Origin: Blastococcus sp. MG754426
GTDB taxonomy: Bacteria > Actinomycetota > Actinomycetes > Mycobacteriales > Geodermatophilaceae
Length of the DNA: 64,000 nucleotides
Reading direction: 5' to 3'
NCBI RefSeq assembly: GCF_021699055.1
Contig: NZ_SSXC01000012.1
Location: 1 to 64,000 of the forward strand
The position numbers and the translations under genes were made by a program. Positions 1 through 11,086 of the stretch are shown here, in pieces. The notes beneath the pieces are model-generated. The model had not been told where the DNA came from and did no database searches. It was given only the letters and a program-made list of their open reading frames with translations. Positions within the stretch are counted from its first letter, which is position 1, and every line of letters starts with the position of its first letter.

Positions 1-783
1 GGCCCGCACCGCGGGCCGCCCGGACGCGGCGGGCTCGGCGCCGCCGGCGGCACCGGTGTGCTGGTGTACCTGCTGCTCTGGCTGCTCATGCCGGTCGCCG
101 CCGACGGCGCCGAGCCCGCCGCGTCCGGGCGGCCCGCGGTGCGGGCCCGCGTCCGCGGCCCCGTCGGACCGCGGTCGCCGGTGCCGGGCGTCACCATCGC
201 CGGGCTGCTCATCCTCATGGGCCTGCTGGCGCTGCTGTCCCGGATCACCGGCTGGGACCCCGGCCCGACGGCCTTCCTCGCCACGGCGCTGCTCGTCGTC
301 GGCGCCGGCCTGGTCGTCGGCGCGGTCACCGGGGGCCGCATCGCGCGCGGCGGGCTGATCGTCCTCGGGGTGGTCCTCTCCCTCGCGCTGCTGACCGTCA
401 CGACCGCGCCGTCCGGCGGCAACGGCATCGGCGACCGCACGTACCGCCCGCAGTCGGTCGCCGACGTCCGGGAGGTCTACAGCGGGGGCATCGGCGACCT
501 GGTCGTCGACCTCTCCGAGGTGCCCCTCGACGACCTCGACGAGGCCCTCGAGGTGCGGATCGACCACGGCGTCGGCGACGTCGAGGTGGTCGTCCCGCGC
601 TCCGCCGACGTGCGGGTCTCCGCGGACCAGGGCGTCGGGGAAGTCGACGTCTTCGGCGACAGCGGCACCGGGGGCGGCTTCCACGCCGGCCTCGGCTCGG
701 CCCGGTGGACCGACGACGGCGAGCCCGAGATCGAGCTCGAAATCCACAGCGGTATCGGACAGGTGGAGGTGTCCCGTGGCTGA
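1..783 (+). CDS. PspC-domain membrane protein with C-terminal beta-repeat domain (5' end outside window)
   Basis: The reading frame is open to base 1, so the start lies outside the window. The first visible residues end in VLVYLLLWLLMP, the usual end of a PspC (phage shock protein C) membrane domain. Three further hydrophobic segments follow at about bases 190-250, 270-330 and 350-405. The soluble C-terminus carries four short repeats of the type G-[IV]-G-[DEQ]-x-x-V (GIGDLVVDL, GVGDVEVVV, GVGEVDVFG, GIGQVEVSR), like the beta-rich C-terminal regions of LiaF-type and PspC-type envelope-stress proteins. A role in envelope stress is inferred from the family; no partner is visible. The next gene starts inside its last codons, so the two are probably co-translated. 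Confidence 0.75.
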   Translation, partial: GPHRGPPGRGGLGAAGGTGVLVYLLLWLLMPVAADGAEPAASGRPAVRARVRGPVGPRSPVPGVTIAGLLILMGLLALLSRITGWDPGPTAFLATALLVVGAGLVVGAVTGGRIARGGLIVLGVVLSLALLTVTTAPSGGNGIGDRTYRPQSVADVREVYSGGIGDLVVDLSEVPLDDLDEALEVRIDHGVGDVEVVVPRSADVRVSADQGVGEVDVFGDSGTGGGFHAGLGSARWTDDGEPEIELEIHSGIGQVEVSRG

Positions 784-1069
784 CTACAGCGAGTTCCCGA
801 CCACGCCGACGGCCTGGCAGGAGCAGCAGTGGCAGATGGTCCAGCCGCTGGAGACGGAGGACCGGCCGGCGCCGGAGCCCCGCCGCAGGGTCGACCTGGT
901 CGCCCTCGTCCCGGGCGTGCTGTTCGTCGTGCTGGCGCTCTCGGCGATGGTCGGTGCCGTCCTGCCGTTCACCCTCCTGGACGACGGCACCCTGCTCTGG
1001 GTCTTCCTGATCGGTGCCGGGGTGGCGCTGCTGGTCCGGGAGCTGCGGAAGCCGCGCAGCCGGGGCTGA
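776..1069 (+). CDS. Small two-helix membrane protein, function unknown
   Basis: This 97-residue protein starts at a GTG that overlaps the 3' end of the PspC-domain gene by 8 nt, which suggests translational coupling. Residues 1-37 are polar and rich in Pro and Gln. Residues about 39-63 (VDLVALVPGVLFVVLALSAM and onward) and 71-87 are two hydrophobic helices, and the C-terminus is short and basic (RELRKPRSRG). I do not recognise a family beyond small actinobacterial membrane proteins found beside PspC genes. A strong hairpin follows 18 nt after the stop, so it is the last gene of this operon. Confidence 0.7.
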   Translation: MADYSEFPTTPTAWQEQQWQMVQPLETEDRPAPEPRRRVDLVALVPGVLFVVLALSAMVGAVLPFTLLDDGTLLWVFLIGAGVALLVRELRKPRSRG

Positions 1070-1087
1070 CCGGCGGGAGGGCGGGGT

Positions 1088-1123
1088 GCGAGGGCCCGGG
1101 AGCGACCGCTCCCGGGCCCTCGC
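1088..1123. terminator. Perfect 17-bp hairpin between convergent genes
   Basis: Positions 1088-1104 and 1107-1123 are exact reverse complements separated by 2 nt. The element lies between the stop codons of the convergent small membrane protein and CaCA transporter genes and can serve both strands. No T tract follows, which is usual for high-GC actinobacterial terminators. Confidence 0.8.
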
Positions 1124-1136
1124 CGCGTCCGGGGGG

Positions 1137-2174
1137 TCAGCCGGTCGCGTAGATCAACCCCACCGTCGCCGCGTAGATGAGCGGGATGACGAACCCCTCG
1201 AAGCCGATCCCCTTGCGGTCGCGCACGACAAGCCCACCGGCCAGCACCGCCGTCATGAGCATCGTCCCACCGAGGAGCACCAGGCTCGGGTCGCCGGCGT
1301 CGCGGTAGACCGGGCCCGCCAGGTAGAACACATCGGCCATCCCGATCATCAGCGTGTCGAAGGTGTTGCCGCCGATGATGTTGCCGACGCCCAGGGTCGG
1401 CGTGCCCATGCGCACGGCGGTCACGAGCACCACCAGCTCCGGGAGCGACGTGATCGCCGTGGTGAAGGTGAAGCCGACCAGGGTGCTCGGCAGCCCGGTC
1501 GAGGCGATGATGCCGAGGCCGGCCCGGCCGATGACCCACCCGGCCACACCCACCACCAGGCCCAGGGCGGCCAGCTGCATCCACAGCGAGCTCATCCGCG
1601 CGTGGCTGGCCTCGGGCCCCTCGCCCTCCTTCTCCGTCGCCGAGGTGAGCACGGGCTCCCACATCGGCGACTTCCGCAGCCGCCGGAGCAGGTGGAGGCC
1701 GTACCCGTACACGACCGGGATCAGGAGCGTGATCGGGTGGACCCAGCCCAGCCGGAGGTCGGGCGTCGCGTAGGCGATCACCGGGACGGCCAGCAGCGCG
1801 ACCAGGATCAGCGCCTGGAGGAGGTTCTCCAGCGAGGCGGCCGCGTGCTCGAGGTTGGCCCGGCGGTAGACCAGGTCGGCGATGGCCAGCCACCCGGTCT
1901 GCACGGCGACGCCGCCCACCGGGTTGGCCAGGCCGAACCCCGGGTCCCCTTCGAGGGACCCGGTCACCGTGGTCACGATGCCGGGCAGCGACGTGACGGC
2001 TCCGAGCAGCAACGCGCCGCCGAGGGCGTCCCCCATGCCGGTGCGCTCGGCCAGCGAGTCGGCCACCCGGGTCAGCCGCACCCCGGCCAGCACGATCACC
2101 AGCCCCATGCCGATCAGGGCGAGCACGCTCGGCACGAGTGGCCACGTCCCGGTCACCCGCGCCCCCGTCCCCAT
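1137..2174 (-). CDS. CaCA-family cation/calcium exchanger-like membrane protein
   Basis: This 345-residue integral membrane protein has the two alpha repeats of the CaCA (cation:proton/calcium antiporter) superfamily. Repeat 1 contains GAVTSLPGIV (residues 58-67) and repeat 2 contains TTAITSLPELVV (238-249) followed by GNIIGGNTFD (264-273). About ten hydrophobic helices flank a charged cytoplasmic loop at about 165-195. In active exchangers both repeats usually carry a Glu after TSLP. Here repeat 2 has it (E246) but repeat 1 has Gly65, so ion selectivity or activity may differ. It starts at a GTG and ends 13 nt from the intergenic hairpin. The neighbours give no clue to the transported ion. 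Confidence 0.8.
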   Translation of the reverse strand: MGTGARVTGTWPLVPSVLALIGMGLVIVLAGVRLTRVADSLAERTGMGDALGGALLLGAVTSLPGIVTTVTGSLEGDPGFGLANPVGGVAVQTGWLAIADLVYRRANLEHAAASLENLLQALILVALLAVPVIAYATPDLRLGWVHPITLLIPVVYGYGLHLLRRLRKSPMWEPVLTSATEKEGEGPEASHARMSSLWMQLAALGLVVGVAGWVIGRAGLGIIASTGLPSTLVGFTFTTAITSLPELVVLVTAVRMGTPTLGVGNIIGGNTFDTLMIGMADVFYLAGPVYRDAGDPSLVLLGGTMLMTAVLAGGLVVRDRKGIGFEGFVIPLIYAATVGLIYATG

Positions 2175-2236
2175 CGACCCGGCGAAGGCCCCAGCTCACC
2201 ACGGACCGCGCCGCCCCGCGACCGCACCGGGCGAGC

Positions 2237-2273
2237 TGCTGGAACGGCCCCGGTGACGTGCTGGAACGGCCCC
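2237..2273. repeat. Direct repeat of TGCTGGAACGGCCCC, two copies
   Basis: The 15-mer occurs at 2237-2251 and again at 2259-2273, a 22-nt period. The second copy runs into the left arm of the adjoining nested hairpin. It lies between the start of the CaCA gene and the stop of guaA. I see no coding sequence here. Confidence 0.6.
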
Positions 2274-2323
2274 CTTCCAGGGCCCCGCCCTGAGCCTGCG
2301 GAGGGTGGGGAGGAAGGGGGTCC
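2268..2323. repeat. Nested-hairpin repeat, family 1 copy A (guaA 3' end)
   Basis: The outer arms are CCCCCTTCC (2270-2278) and GGAAGGGGG (2312-2320). The inner arms are CCCCGCCCT (2283-2291) and AGGGTGGGG (2302-2310) with one wobble or mismatch position. The element begins 2 nt beyond the guaA stop. It shares layout and much of its sequence with 21154-21208 and 40501-40556, which also sit at gene ends. It probably acts as a transcription terminator. Confidence 0.7.
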
Positions 2324-2325
2324 TC

Positions 2326-3888
2326 CTACTCCCACTCGATGGTGCCGGGCGGCTTGCTGGTCACGTCGAGGACGACGCGGTTGACCTCTTCGACCTCGTT
2401 GGTGATCCGGGTGGAGATCCTCGCCAGCACGTCGTAGGGCAGCCGGGTCCAGTCAGCGGTCATCGCGTCCTCGCTGGACACCGGGCGCAGCACGACCGGG
2501 TGGCCGTAGGTGCGCCCGTCGCCCTGCACGCCGACCGAGCGGACGTCGGCCAGCAGCACCACCGGGCACTGCCAGATCTCGCCGTCCAGCGTGGCCGCGG
2601 TGAGCTCCTCGCGGGCGATGGCGTCGGCCGCGCGGAGCACGTCGAGGCGCTCGCGGGTGACCTCGCCGACGATGCGGATGCCGAGCCCGGGCCCGGGGAA
2701 CGGCTGGCGCTGCACCAGCCGGTCGGGCAGGCCGAGCTGCCGGCCCACCTCGCGCACCTCGTCCTTGAACAGCGTCCGCAGCGGCTCGACCAGGGTGAAG
2801 GTGAGGTCCTCGGGCAGCCCACCCACGTTGTGGTGGCTCTTGATGTTCGCCGTGCCGCTGCCGCCGCCGGACTCGACGACGTCGGGGTAGAGCGTCCCCT
2901 GCACCAGGAAGTCGACCGTCTCGCCGTGCGCCTGGGCGTCGGCGACGACGTCGGTGGCCGCCTGCTCGAACACCCGGATGAACTCGCGGCCGATGATCTT
3001 CCGCTTCTCCTCCGGGTCGCTGACCCCGGCCAGGGCGGCGAGGAACTGCTCGCTGGCGTCGACCACCCGCAGGTCCGCGCCGGTGGTGGCGGCGAAGTCG
3101 CGCTCGATCTGCTCGGTCTCCCCGGCGCGCATCAGCCCGTGGTCGACGTAGACGCAGGTGAGCCGGTCGCCGATCGCCCGCTGCACCAGCGCCGCGGCGA
3201 CGGCTGAGTCGACGCCGCCGGAGAGCGCGCACAGCGCCCGCCGGTCGCCGATCCGCTCGCGGATCAGCGCGACCTGCTCGTCGACGACGTTGCTCATCGT
3301 CCAGGTCGGCTCGAGGCCGGCGATGTCGAACAGGAAGTGCTCGAGCACCGTCTGCCCGTGCGCGGTGTGCCGCACCTCGGGGTGGAACTGCACGCCGGCC
3401 AGCCTGCGGTCGACGTCCTCGAAGGCGGCGACCGGGGCGCCGGTGGAGGTGGCGGTGACGGTGAACCCGGGCGGCGCGGCCGAGACGGCGTCGCCGTGGC
3501 TCATCCACACGTTCTGCTCGACCGGTAGCGACCCGAACAATCGCGCGCCGGTGGTGACGGTGAGCGGGGTGCCGCCGTACTCGCGGTCGCCGGTGCGGGC
3601 GACCGTGCCGCCGAGCGAGGCCGCCATCGCCTGGAAGCCGTAGCAGATGCCGAACGCCGGGACGCCGGACTCGAACAGCGCCGGGTCCACCTGCGGGGCC
3701 TCGGGCGCGTAGACGCTGGACGGGCCGCCGGAGAGCACGATCGCCGCCGGCTTGCGGGCGATGATCTCCTCGGCCGGCACGTCCGAGGAGACGATCTCGG
3801 AGTAGACGCCCGCCTCGCGGATGCGCCGGGCGATCAGCTGCGCGTACTGGGCGCCGAAGTCGACGACGAGGACGGTGGGGAACTCCAC
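2326..3888 (-). CDS. guaA: GMP synthase (glutamine-hydrolysing)
   Basis: Converts XMP, ATP and glutamine to GMP in the cytosol, the last step of guanine nucleotide synthesis. The class I glutamine amidotransferase domain fills about residues 5-195, with the nucleophile Cys82 in GICYGFQ and the His169/Glu171 pair in QFHPEV. The ATP-pyrophosphatase domain has the P-loop SGGVDS at 223-228, and the C-terminal dimerisation domain ends in [10 protein letters not shown] chose the GTG at 3888, 4 nt after the guaB3 stop, because it gives 520 residues and starts the conserved [13 protein letters not shown] strand; an upstream extension would overlap guaB3. It is the last gene of the guaB-guaB3-guaA operon. 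Confidence 0.97.
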   Translation of the reverse strand: MEFPTVLVVDFGAQYAQLIARRIREAGVYSEIVSSDVPAEEIIARKPAAIVLSGGPSSVYAPEAPQVDPALFESGVPAFGICYGFQAMAASLGGTVARTGDREYGGTPLTVTTGARLFGSLPVEQNVWMSHGDAVSAAPPGFTVTATSTGAPVAAFEDVDRRLAGVQFHPEVRHTAHGQTVLEHFLFDIAGLEPTWTMSNVVDEQVALIRERIGDRRALCALSGGVDSAVAAALVQRAIGDRLTCVYVDHGLMRAGETEQIERDFAATTGADLRVVDASEQFLAALAGVSDPEEKRKIIGREFIRVFEQAATDVVADAQAHGETVDFLVQGTLYPDVVESGGGSGTANIKSHHNVGGLPEDLTFTLVEPLRTLFKDEVREVGRQLGLPDRLVQRQPFPGPGLGIRIVGEVTRERLDVLRAADAIAREELTAATLDGEIWQCPVVLLADVRSVGVQGDGRTYGHPVVLRPVSSEDAMTADWTRLPYDVLARISTRITNEVEEVNRVVLDVTSKPPGTIEWE

Positions 3889-3892
3889 GCGG

Positions 3893-5020
3893 TCAGCCCC
3901 CGACGACGAGGTCGACGCGCTGGAACTCCTTGAGGTCGGAGTACCCGGTCTTGGCCATCGTGCGGGCCAGCGCACCGAAGAGGTTGGTGCGCCCGTCGGC
4001 GGACTCCGCCGCGCCGAGCAGCACGTCCTCCAGGGAGCCCGCCGGCTCGACCGGCGCCGAGGTCGCACCGCGCGGCAGCCGCGGGTGGGCGGCCACCGAG
4101 TCCCACCACACGCCCCCGGCTGGGGCCTCGGCGGCGATCCGCAGCGGCTCCCCCAGCTGGACGGCGTCGGCGCCGCAGGCCAGCGCGCGGGCGATCGCGC
4201 CGCTGGTCTCGATCCGGCCGTTGGCGATCACGTGCACGTACCGGCCGCCCGTCTCGTCCAGGTAGTCGCGGCGGGCCGCGGCGGCGTCGGCGATCGCGGT
4301 GGCCAGCGGTACGCGGATGCCCATGACGGCGTCCGTCGTCGAGTAGGTGTCGGCGCCGACCCCCACGATCACGCCGGCCGCGCCGGTGCGCATGAGGTGC
4401 AGGGCGGTGGTGTAGTTCGCCGCGCCGCCCACGATGACCGGGACGTCGAGGTCGGCGATGAACTCCTTGAGGTTCAGCGCACCGCCCTGGCTGGTCACGT
4501 GCTCGGCCGAGACGATCGTGCCCTGGATGACCAGCAGGTCCACCCCGGCGGCGAGCGCTGCGGGCGCGAGCTGCTCGGTGTGCTGCGGCGAGATGCGGAT
4601 CGCCGTCGTGGCGCCGGCCTCGCCGATCTCCTTGATCCGCGCGGTGATGAGGTCGGTCTTCACCGGCTCGGCGTAGACCTCCTGGAGCAGCGCGACCGGC
4701 GGGGCGCCGGCGGCGGCCGCCTCGGCGATCCGGCGGTACACGGGCGCGGGGTCGTCGTAGCGGGTCCAGAGGCCCTCGCCGTTGAGGACGCCGAGCCCCC
4801 CGGCCCGGCCCACGGCGATCGCCGTCGCCGGGCTGACGACGGCGTCGCTGGGGCTGGTCACCAGCGGGATGCCGAACCGGAAGGCGTCGATCTGCCAGGC
4901 GGTCGAGACGTCGTCGACGTCCCGGGTCCGCCGCGAGGGGACGATGGAGACCTCGTCGAGGTCGTAGCCCCGGCGGGCGAAGCGGTTGAGGCCGATGTCG
5001 ACGGTGTCGCGCGCGTTCAT
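3893..5020 (-). CDS. guaB3: GuaB3 family IMP dehydrogenase-related protein
   Basis: This 375-residue TIM-barrel protein is related to IMP dehydrogenase and matches the actinobacterial GuaB3 type. It lacks the CBS pair. It also lacks the SICTTR active-site loop: the corresponding region reads [19 protein letters not shown], without the nucleophilic Cys. The phosphate-binding region ([20 protein letters not shown]) is kept. In mycobacteria GuaB3 is a non-essential paralogue without demonstrated IMPDH activity; the same is likely here but is not proven by sequence. It lies between guaB (2-nt gap) and guaA (4-nt gap), so the three are surely co-transcribed. A regulatory or GMP-reductase-like role remains possible. 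Confidence 0.93.
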   Translation of the reverse strand: MNARDTVDIGLNRFARRGYDLDEVSIVPSRRTRDVDDVSTAWQIDAFRFGIPLVTSPSDAVVSPATAIAVGRAGGLGVLNGEGLWTRYDDPAPVYRRIAEAAAAGAPPVALLQEVYAEPVKTDLITARIKEIGEAGATTAIRISPQHTEQLAPAALAAGVDLLVIQGTIVSAEHVTSQGGALNLKEFIADLDVPVIVGGAANYTTALHLMRTGAAGVIVGVGADTYSTTDAVMGIRVPLATAIADAAAARRDYLDETGGRYVHVIANGRIETSGAIARALACGADAVQLGEPLRIAAEAPAGGVWWDSVAAHPRLPRGATSAPVEPAGSLEDVLLGAAESADGRTNLFGALARTMAKTGYSDLKEFQRVDLVVGG

Positions 5021-5022
5021 GC

Positions 5023-7073
<2,051 letters not shown>

Positions 7074-7245
7074 GCTGCGACACGGCGGTCCCACGGACCG
7101 CACCGCGGCCACGTGCCGTCCCCCGGCTGCGCTGAGCGCCTCCGCGTGCTGCCTCTTCCCGCCGAGATGCGGGAAGTCGGGGTCTGCGGGGTCGTCCAGG
7201 GCCCCATGTCACGGAGGTCGGCCACGACGGGGCGGACGCAGAACG

Positions 7246-7286
7246 CACCGAGGGCCGCCTCCCGGTCCGGGAGGCGGCCCTCGGTG
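7246..7286. terminator. Perfect 20-bp hairpin between convergent genes
   Basis: Positions 7246-7265 and 7267-7286 are exact reverse complements around a single central base. The element lies in the 237-nt gap between the DUF5319 stop and the BldM-like gene stop and can terminate both. I see no gene in the rest of that gap (7074-7245). Confidence 0.8.
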
Positions 7287-7310
7287 TGCACCTGCCGGGC
7301 GGGCGACCGC

Positions 7311-8021
7311 TCAGGTCATGATGCCGCGGCGGAAGCCCGTCGCGACGGCCTCGGCACGGTCCTTCGCGCCGAGCTTGCGGAACAGCCGGCGGGCGTGGGT
7401 CTTGATCGTGTCCTCGGAGAGGTAGAGCTCCCGGCCGATCTGGGCGTTGCTCTTGCCCTGGCTCATCCCGGTGAGCACCTGCATCTCGCGCATGGACAGC
7501 GCCACCGCCGGGGCGGCGTCGCGCACCGTCGAGCGCACCGTGGTGGGCGCGGAGCCCACCAGCGGGGCGGCACCGCTCCACGCGGGCGCGGGCGCGGTCG
7601 CCTGCTGCGGGATCCGGCCGTCGGCCCGCAGCCCGACGCGGGAGAGACCCAGGCCCATCTCGATCGCACTGGCGTCCCAGCGCAGGTAGCCGCGGGCCCC
7701 GAAGGCAACGGCCGCCCGGACGCTCTCGGCGTCGTCGGGGGCGCCGAGCACGAGCACCGGCAGGCCAGGGTGCGACCGCAGCGCCTGCGTGGCGGCGGAG
7801 AGCCCCGTGTCGACGGCGCGCTGCGTCCCGACGACCAGGACGTCGGGCGTGCGGGTGGCCAGGCGGGCCATCAGCGACTGCGCGTCACCGACCACCTCGA
7901 CCCGGCCGACGAAGGGCAGGGCGACCAGCCGCGAGGCGACGTCGTCCCGGACCCGCCGTCGCTCGTCGTACACCCACACGGTCGCGCCGTGCACCGGTGC
8001 GCGCATCCTGTCGTCGATCAC
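7311..8021 (-). CDS. BldM-like LuxR/NarL-family regulator with a degenerate receiver domain
   Basis: This 236-residue protein has a receiver-like domain (about 12-130) and a LuxR-type helix-turn-helix (about 170-230). The latter reads GMSQGKSNAQIGREL then YLSEDTIKTHARRLFRKLG, very close to Streptomyces BldM as I remember it. In Streptomyces, bldM also lies between groEL and guaB, which supports orthology. The phospho-acceptor position is Gly65 (PDVLVVGTQ) instead of Asp, and the region 133-165 is an Ala/Pro-rich linker, so it cannot be a normal response regulator and no kinase is adjacent. The GTG start at 8021 is backed by AGGAG 5 nt upstream. It is divergent from whiB3, the known partner class of BldM/WhiI-type regulators. 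Confidence 0.85.
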   Translation of the reverse strand: MIDDRMRAPVHGATVWVYDERRRVRDDVASRLVALPFVGRVEVVGDAQSLMARLATRTPDVLVVGTQRAVDTGLSAATQALRSHPGLPVLVLGAPDDAESVRAAVAFGARGYLRWDASAIEMGLGLSRVGLRADGRIPQQATAPAPAWSGAAPLVGSAPTTVRSTVRDAAPAVALSMREMQVLTGMSQGKSNAQIGRELYLSEDTIKTHARRLFRKLGAKDRAEAVATGFRRGIMT

Positions 8022-8383
8022 GCCAGCTCCTCGCTCCTCCCGGCCGGCGGCCGGGTCCCCCCACCGGCCGGGAGGGCACCCGGCCGGGCGTCGCCGGAGG
8101 TGGAGAGCCCTGGTGGGCCCTCCACCTCCGCGCCGGTCGGGCAGCCGGTCCGGGTAGCTCCCCCATCCCGGACGTCAGCACGACCTGGAGCCACAGTGAT
8201 CGACTCCCCCGCGGGGGAACAGACGCCCTCACCCCGGGGGGTGAGCGCCTCGGTGACCAGGTGACGGAGCGCACACGGGGCAAAAGTTGCGAATCGGCTG
8301 TGTTTGGACGTGGGACGGCGAGGGCACCGGGCCCCTTGCAGCCGGACAGCCCCCTCCGGCTCTACCGAGTTCCCGGAGGAGAC
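8022..8383. promoter_or_regulatory. Divergent regulatory region between the BldM-like gene and whiB3
   Basis: This 362-nt region holds no credible gene. It contains two perfect palindromes, TCCCCCGCGGGGGA at 8205-8218 and CTCACCCCGGGGGGTGAG at 8228-8245, with centres 25 nt apart. A near-perfect hairpin lies at 8099-8126 in the transcribed leader of the BldM-like gene. The only AT-richer patch is at about 8281-8310 (caaaagttgcgaatcggc), a likely promoter zone for whiB3. The palindromes are candidate operator sites for the two divergent regulators; this is inference. Confidence 0.5.
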
Positions 8384-8683
8384 ATGGCCGACATCCGCAG
8401 ACTCCCGACGCCCGTGGCCGAGGTCTGGGACTGGCAGCTCCACGGCGCCTGCCGTGGCGAGAACACGTCCCTCTTCTTCCACCCCGACGGAGAGCGCGGG
8501 CCGGCCCGGGCGCGGCGGCAGTCCGCGGCCAAGGCCGTCTGCTCGCGGTGCCCGGTGATCGACGCGTGCCTCAAGCACGCTCTCGCCGTCCGCGAGCCCT
8601 ACGGCGTCTGGGGCGGCATGAGCGAGGAGGAGCGGGCCCGGCTGATCGCCGCCGAGCCGGCCGCCGTCGCCGCCGGGGTGTAG
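8384..8683 (+). CDS. whiB3: WhiB3-type iron-sulfur transcription factor
   Basis: This 99-residue WhiB-family regulator has the four cluster-binding cysteines Cys23, Cys53, Cys56 and Cys62 (CxxC within VCSRCPVIDAC) and the GVWGG turn at 74-78. WDWQLHGACRG, FFHPDGERG and GEPYGVWGG-like stretches (here REPYGVWGG) match mycobacterial WhiB3 and Streptomyces WhiD. These proteins bind a [4Fe-4S] cluster, sense redox or NO and act with the primary sigma factor. The ATG at 8384 has GGAGGAG 3 nt upstream. The position beside groES-groEL1 and divergent from the BldM-like gene matches other actinobacteria. A strong hairpin follows the stop. Confidence 0.93.
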   Translation: MADIRRLPTPVAEVWDWQLHGACRGENTSLFFHPDGERGPARARRQSAAKAVCSRCPVIDACLKHALAVREPYGVWGGMSEEERARLIAAEPAAVAAGV

Positions 8684-8697
8684 CCCCCCACGAACGC

Positions 8698-8738
8698 CGA
8701 GAGGGCCCGGTCCAGGTTTCCTGGACCGGGCCCTCTCG
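8698..8738. terminator. Perfect 19-bp hairpin after whiB3
   Basis: Positions 8698-8716 and 8720-8738 are exact reverse complements with a TTT loop. The hairpin lies 14 nt after the whiB3 stop and just before a family 2 repeat; together they separate whiB3 from the convergent groEL. Confidence 0.85.
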
Positions 8739-8750
8739 CGTGTGCGGTGA

Positions 8751-8830
8751 CGTCCTCCCTCGCCGTGGCGCGCCCTCCCCACGGCAGACGGTGAGGGAGG
8801 ACGCGCCCCGATCAGGTCACCTGATCATCG
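8751..8830. repeat. Family 2 intergenic repeat, copy 1 (groEL 3' end)
   Basis: The outer arms CGTCCTCCCTC (8751-8761) and GAGGGAGGACG (8793-8803) pair exactly. The inner arms CCGTGG (8763-8768) and CCACGG (8779-8784) pair inside them. A palindrome GATCAGGT-C-ACCTGATC follows at 8810-8826, 10 nt from the groEL stop. The block is clearly similar to 56808-56890. Confidence 0.7.
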
Positions 8831-8836
8831 CCGAGA

Positions 8837-10492
<1,656 letters not shown>

Positions 10493-10514
10493 TCAGTCAG
10501 TGCAGGGCGAAAGA

Positions 10515-10556
10515 CGACCGCCCCGGGACCCGAGTTCGGGTCGCCCGGGGCGGTCG
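10515..10556 (-). terminator. Hairpin between groES and groEL1
   Basis: CGACCGCCCCGGG (10515-10527) pairs exactly with 10544-10556, and ACCCGA/TCGGGT pair again inside it. It lies inside the operon, so it may act as a partial terminator or an RNA-stabilising element that sets the groES to groEL ratio. Confidence 0.6.
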
Positions 10557-10588
10557 GGGTGCTACGCGGTGGAGCTAGCGACCTGCGG

Positions 10589-10897
10589 TCACTTCTCCAC
10601 GACGGCGAGCAGGTCGCGGGCGGAGAGCACCAGGTACTCCTCGCCGGCGTACTTGACCTCGGTACCGCCGTACTTCGAGTAGATGACCACGTCGCCGACG
10701 TTCACGTCGAGCGGGACGCGGTTGCCGTTGTCGTCGATGCGGCCGGGGCCGACGGCGACGACGGTGCCCTCCTGGGGCTTCTCCTTGGCGGTGTCCGGGA
10801 TGACCAGACCGGAAGCGGTGGTGGTCTCGGCCTCGTTGGCCTGGACCACGACCCGGTCCTCCAGCGGCTTGATGCTGACCTTGGTAGCGGTCGTCAC
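10589..10897 (-). CDS. groES: 10-kDa co-chaperonin GroES
   Basis: This 102-residue lid of the GroEL chamber has the conserved start [14 protein letters not shown], the mobile loop [19 protein letters not shown] at about 24-42 and the end [17 protein letters not shown]. The start is the GTG at 10897, with AAGGGGG about 10 nt upstream; no other in-frame start fits the family length. It is the first gene of the groES-groEL1 operon. The promoter region about 105-135 nt upstream contains a perfect CIRCE inverted repeat, so heat-shock control by HrcA is expected. Confidence 0.97.
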   Translation of the reverse strand: MTTATKVSIKPLEDRVVVQANEAETTTASGLVIPDTAKEKPQEGTVVAVGPGRIDDNGNRVPLDVNVGDVVIYSKYGGTEVKYAGEEYLVLSARDLLAVVEK

Positions 10898-11000
10898 GTC
10901 GGTGACGCCCCCTTCGGTGTCGGACGGCAGGGATGTTCGATGCTGTGGCACGAGGTCAGGCACCCGCCGTCGCGGGGGTCGGGCGCCAGCCCGTGTCGTT

Positions 11001-11034
11001 TGGCACTCTACCCAGGAGAGTGCCAGCCACTCAA
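11001..11034 (-). promoter_or_regulatory. CIRCE operator and groES promoter
   Basis: TGGCACTC (11001-11008), a 9-nt spacer and GAGTGCCA (11018-11025) form the CIRCE palindrome bound by HrcA. On the minus strand TTGAGT (11029-11034) and TAGAGT (11005-11010) are 18 nt apart and look like the -35 and -10. HrcA binding would therefore cover the -10 box. Confidence 0.85.
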
Positions 11035-11086
11035 CCCGGTCGCCGGGGTGGGTGACGTCGGCGCCGACCAGCGCGTGCGCCACGCT

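Noticed and set aside
7074-7245. Possible remnant of a sigma factor gene between the DUF5319 and BldM-like genes
   Set aside because: None of the frames shows sigma region 2 or 4 motifs, and the gap is far too short for even a partial gene.
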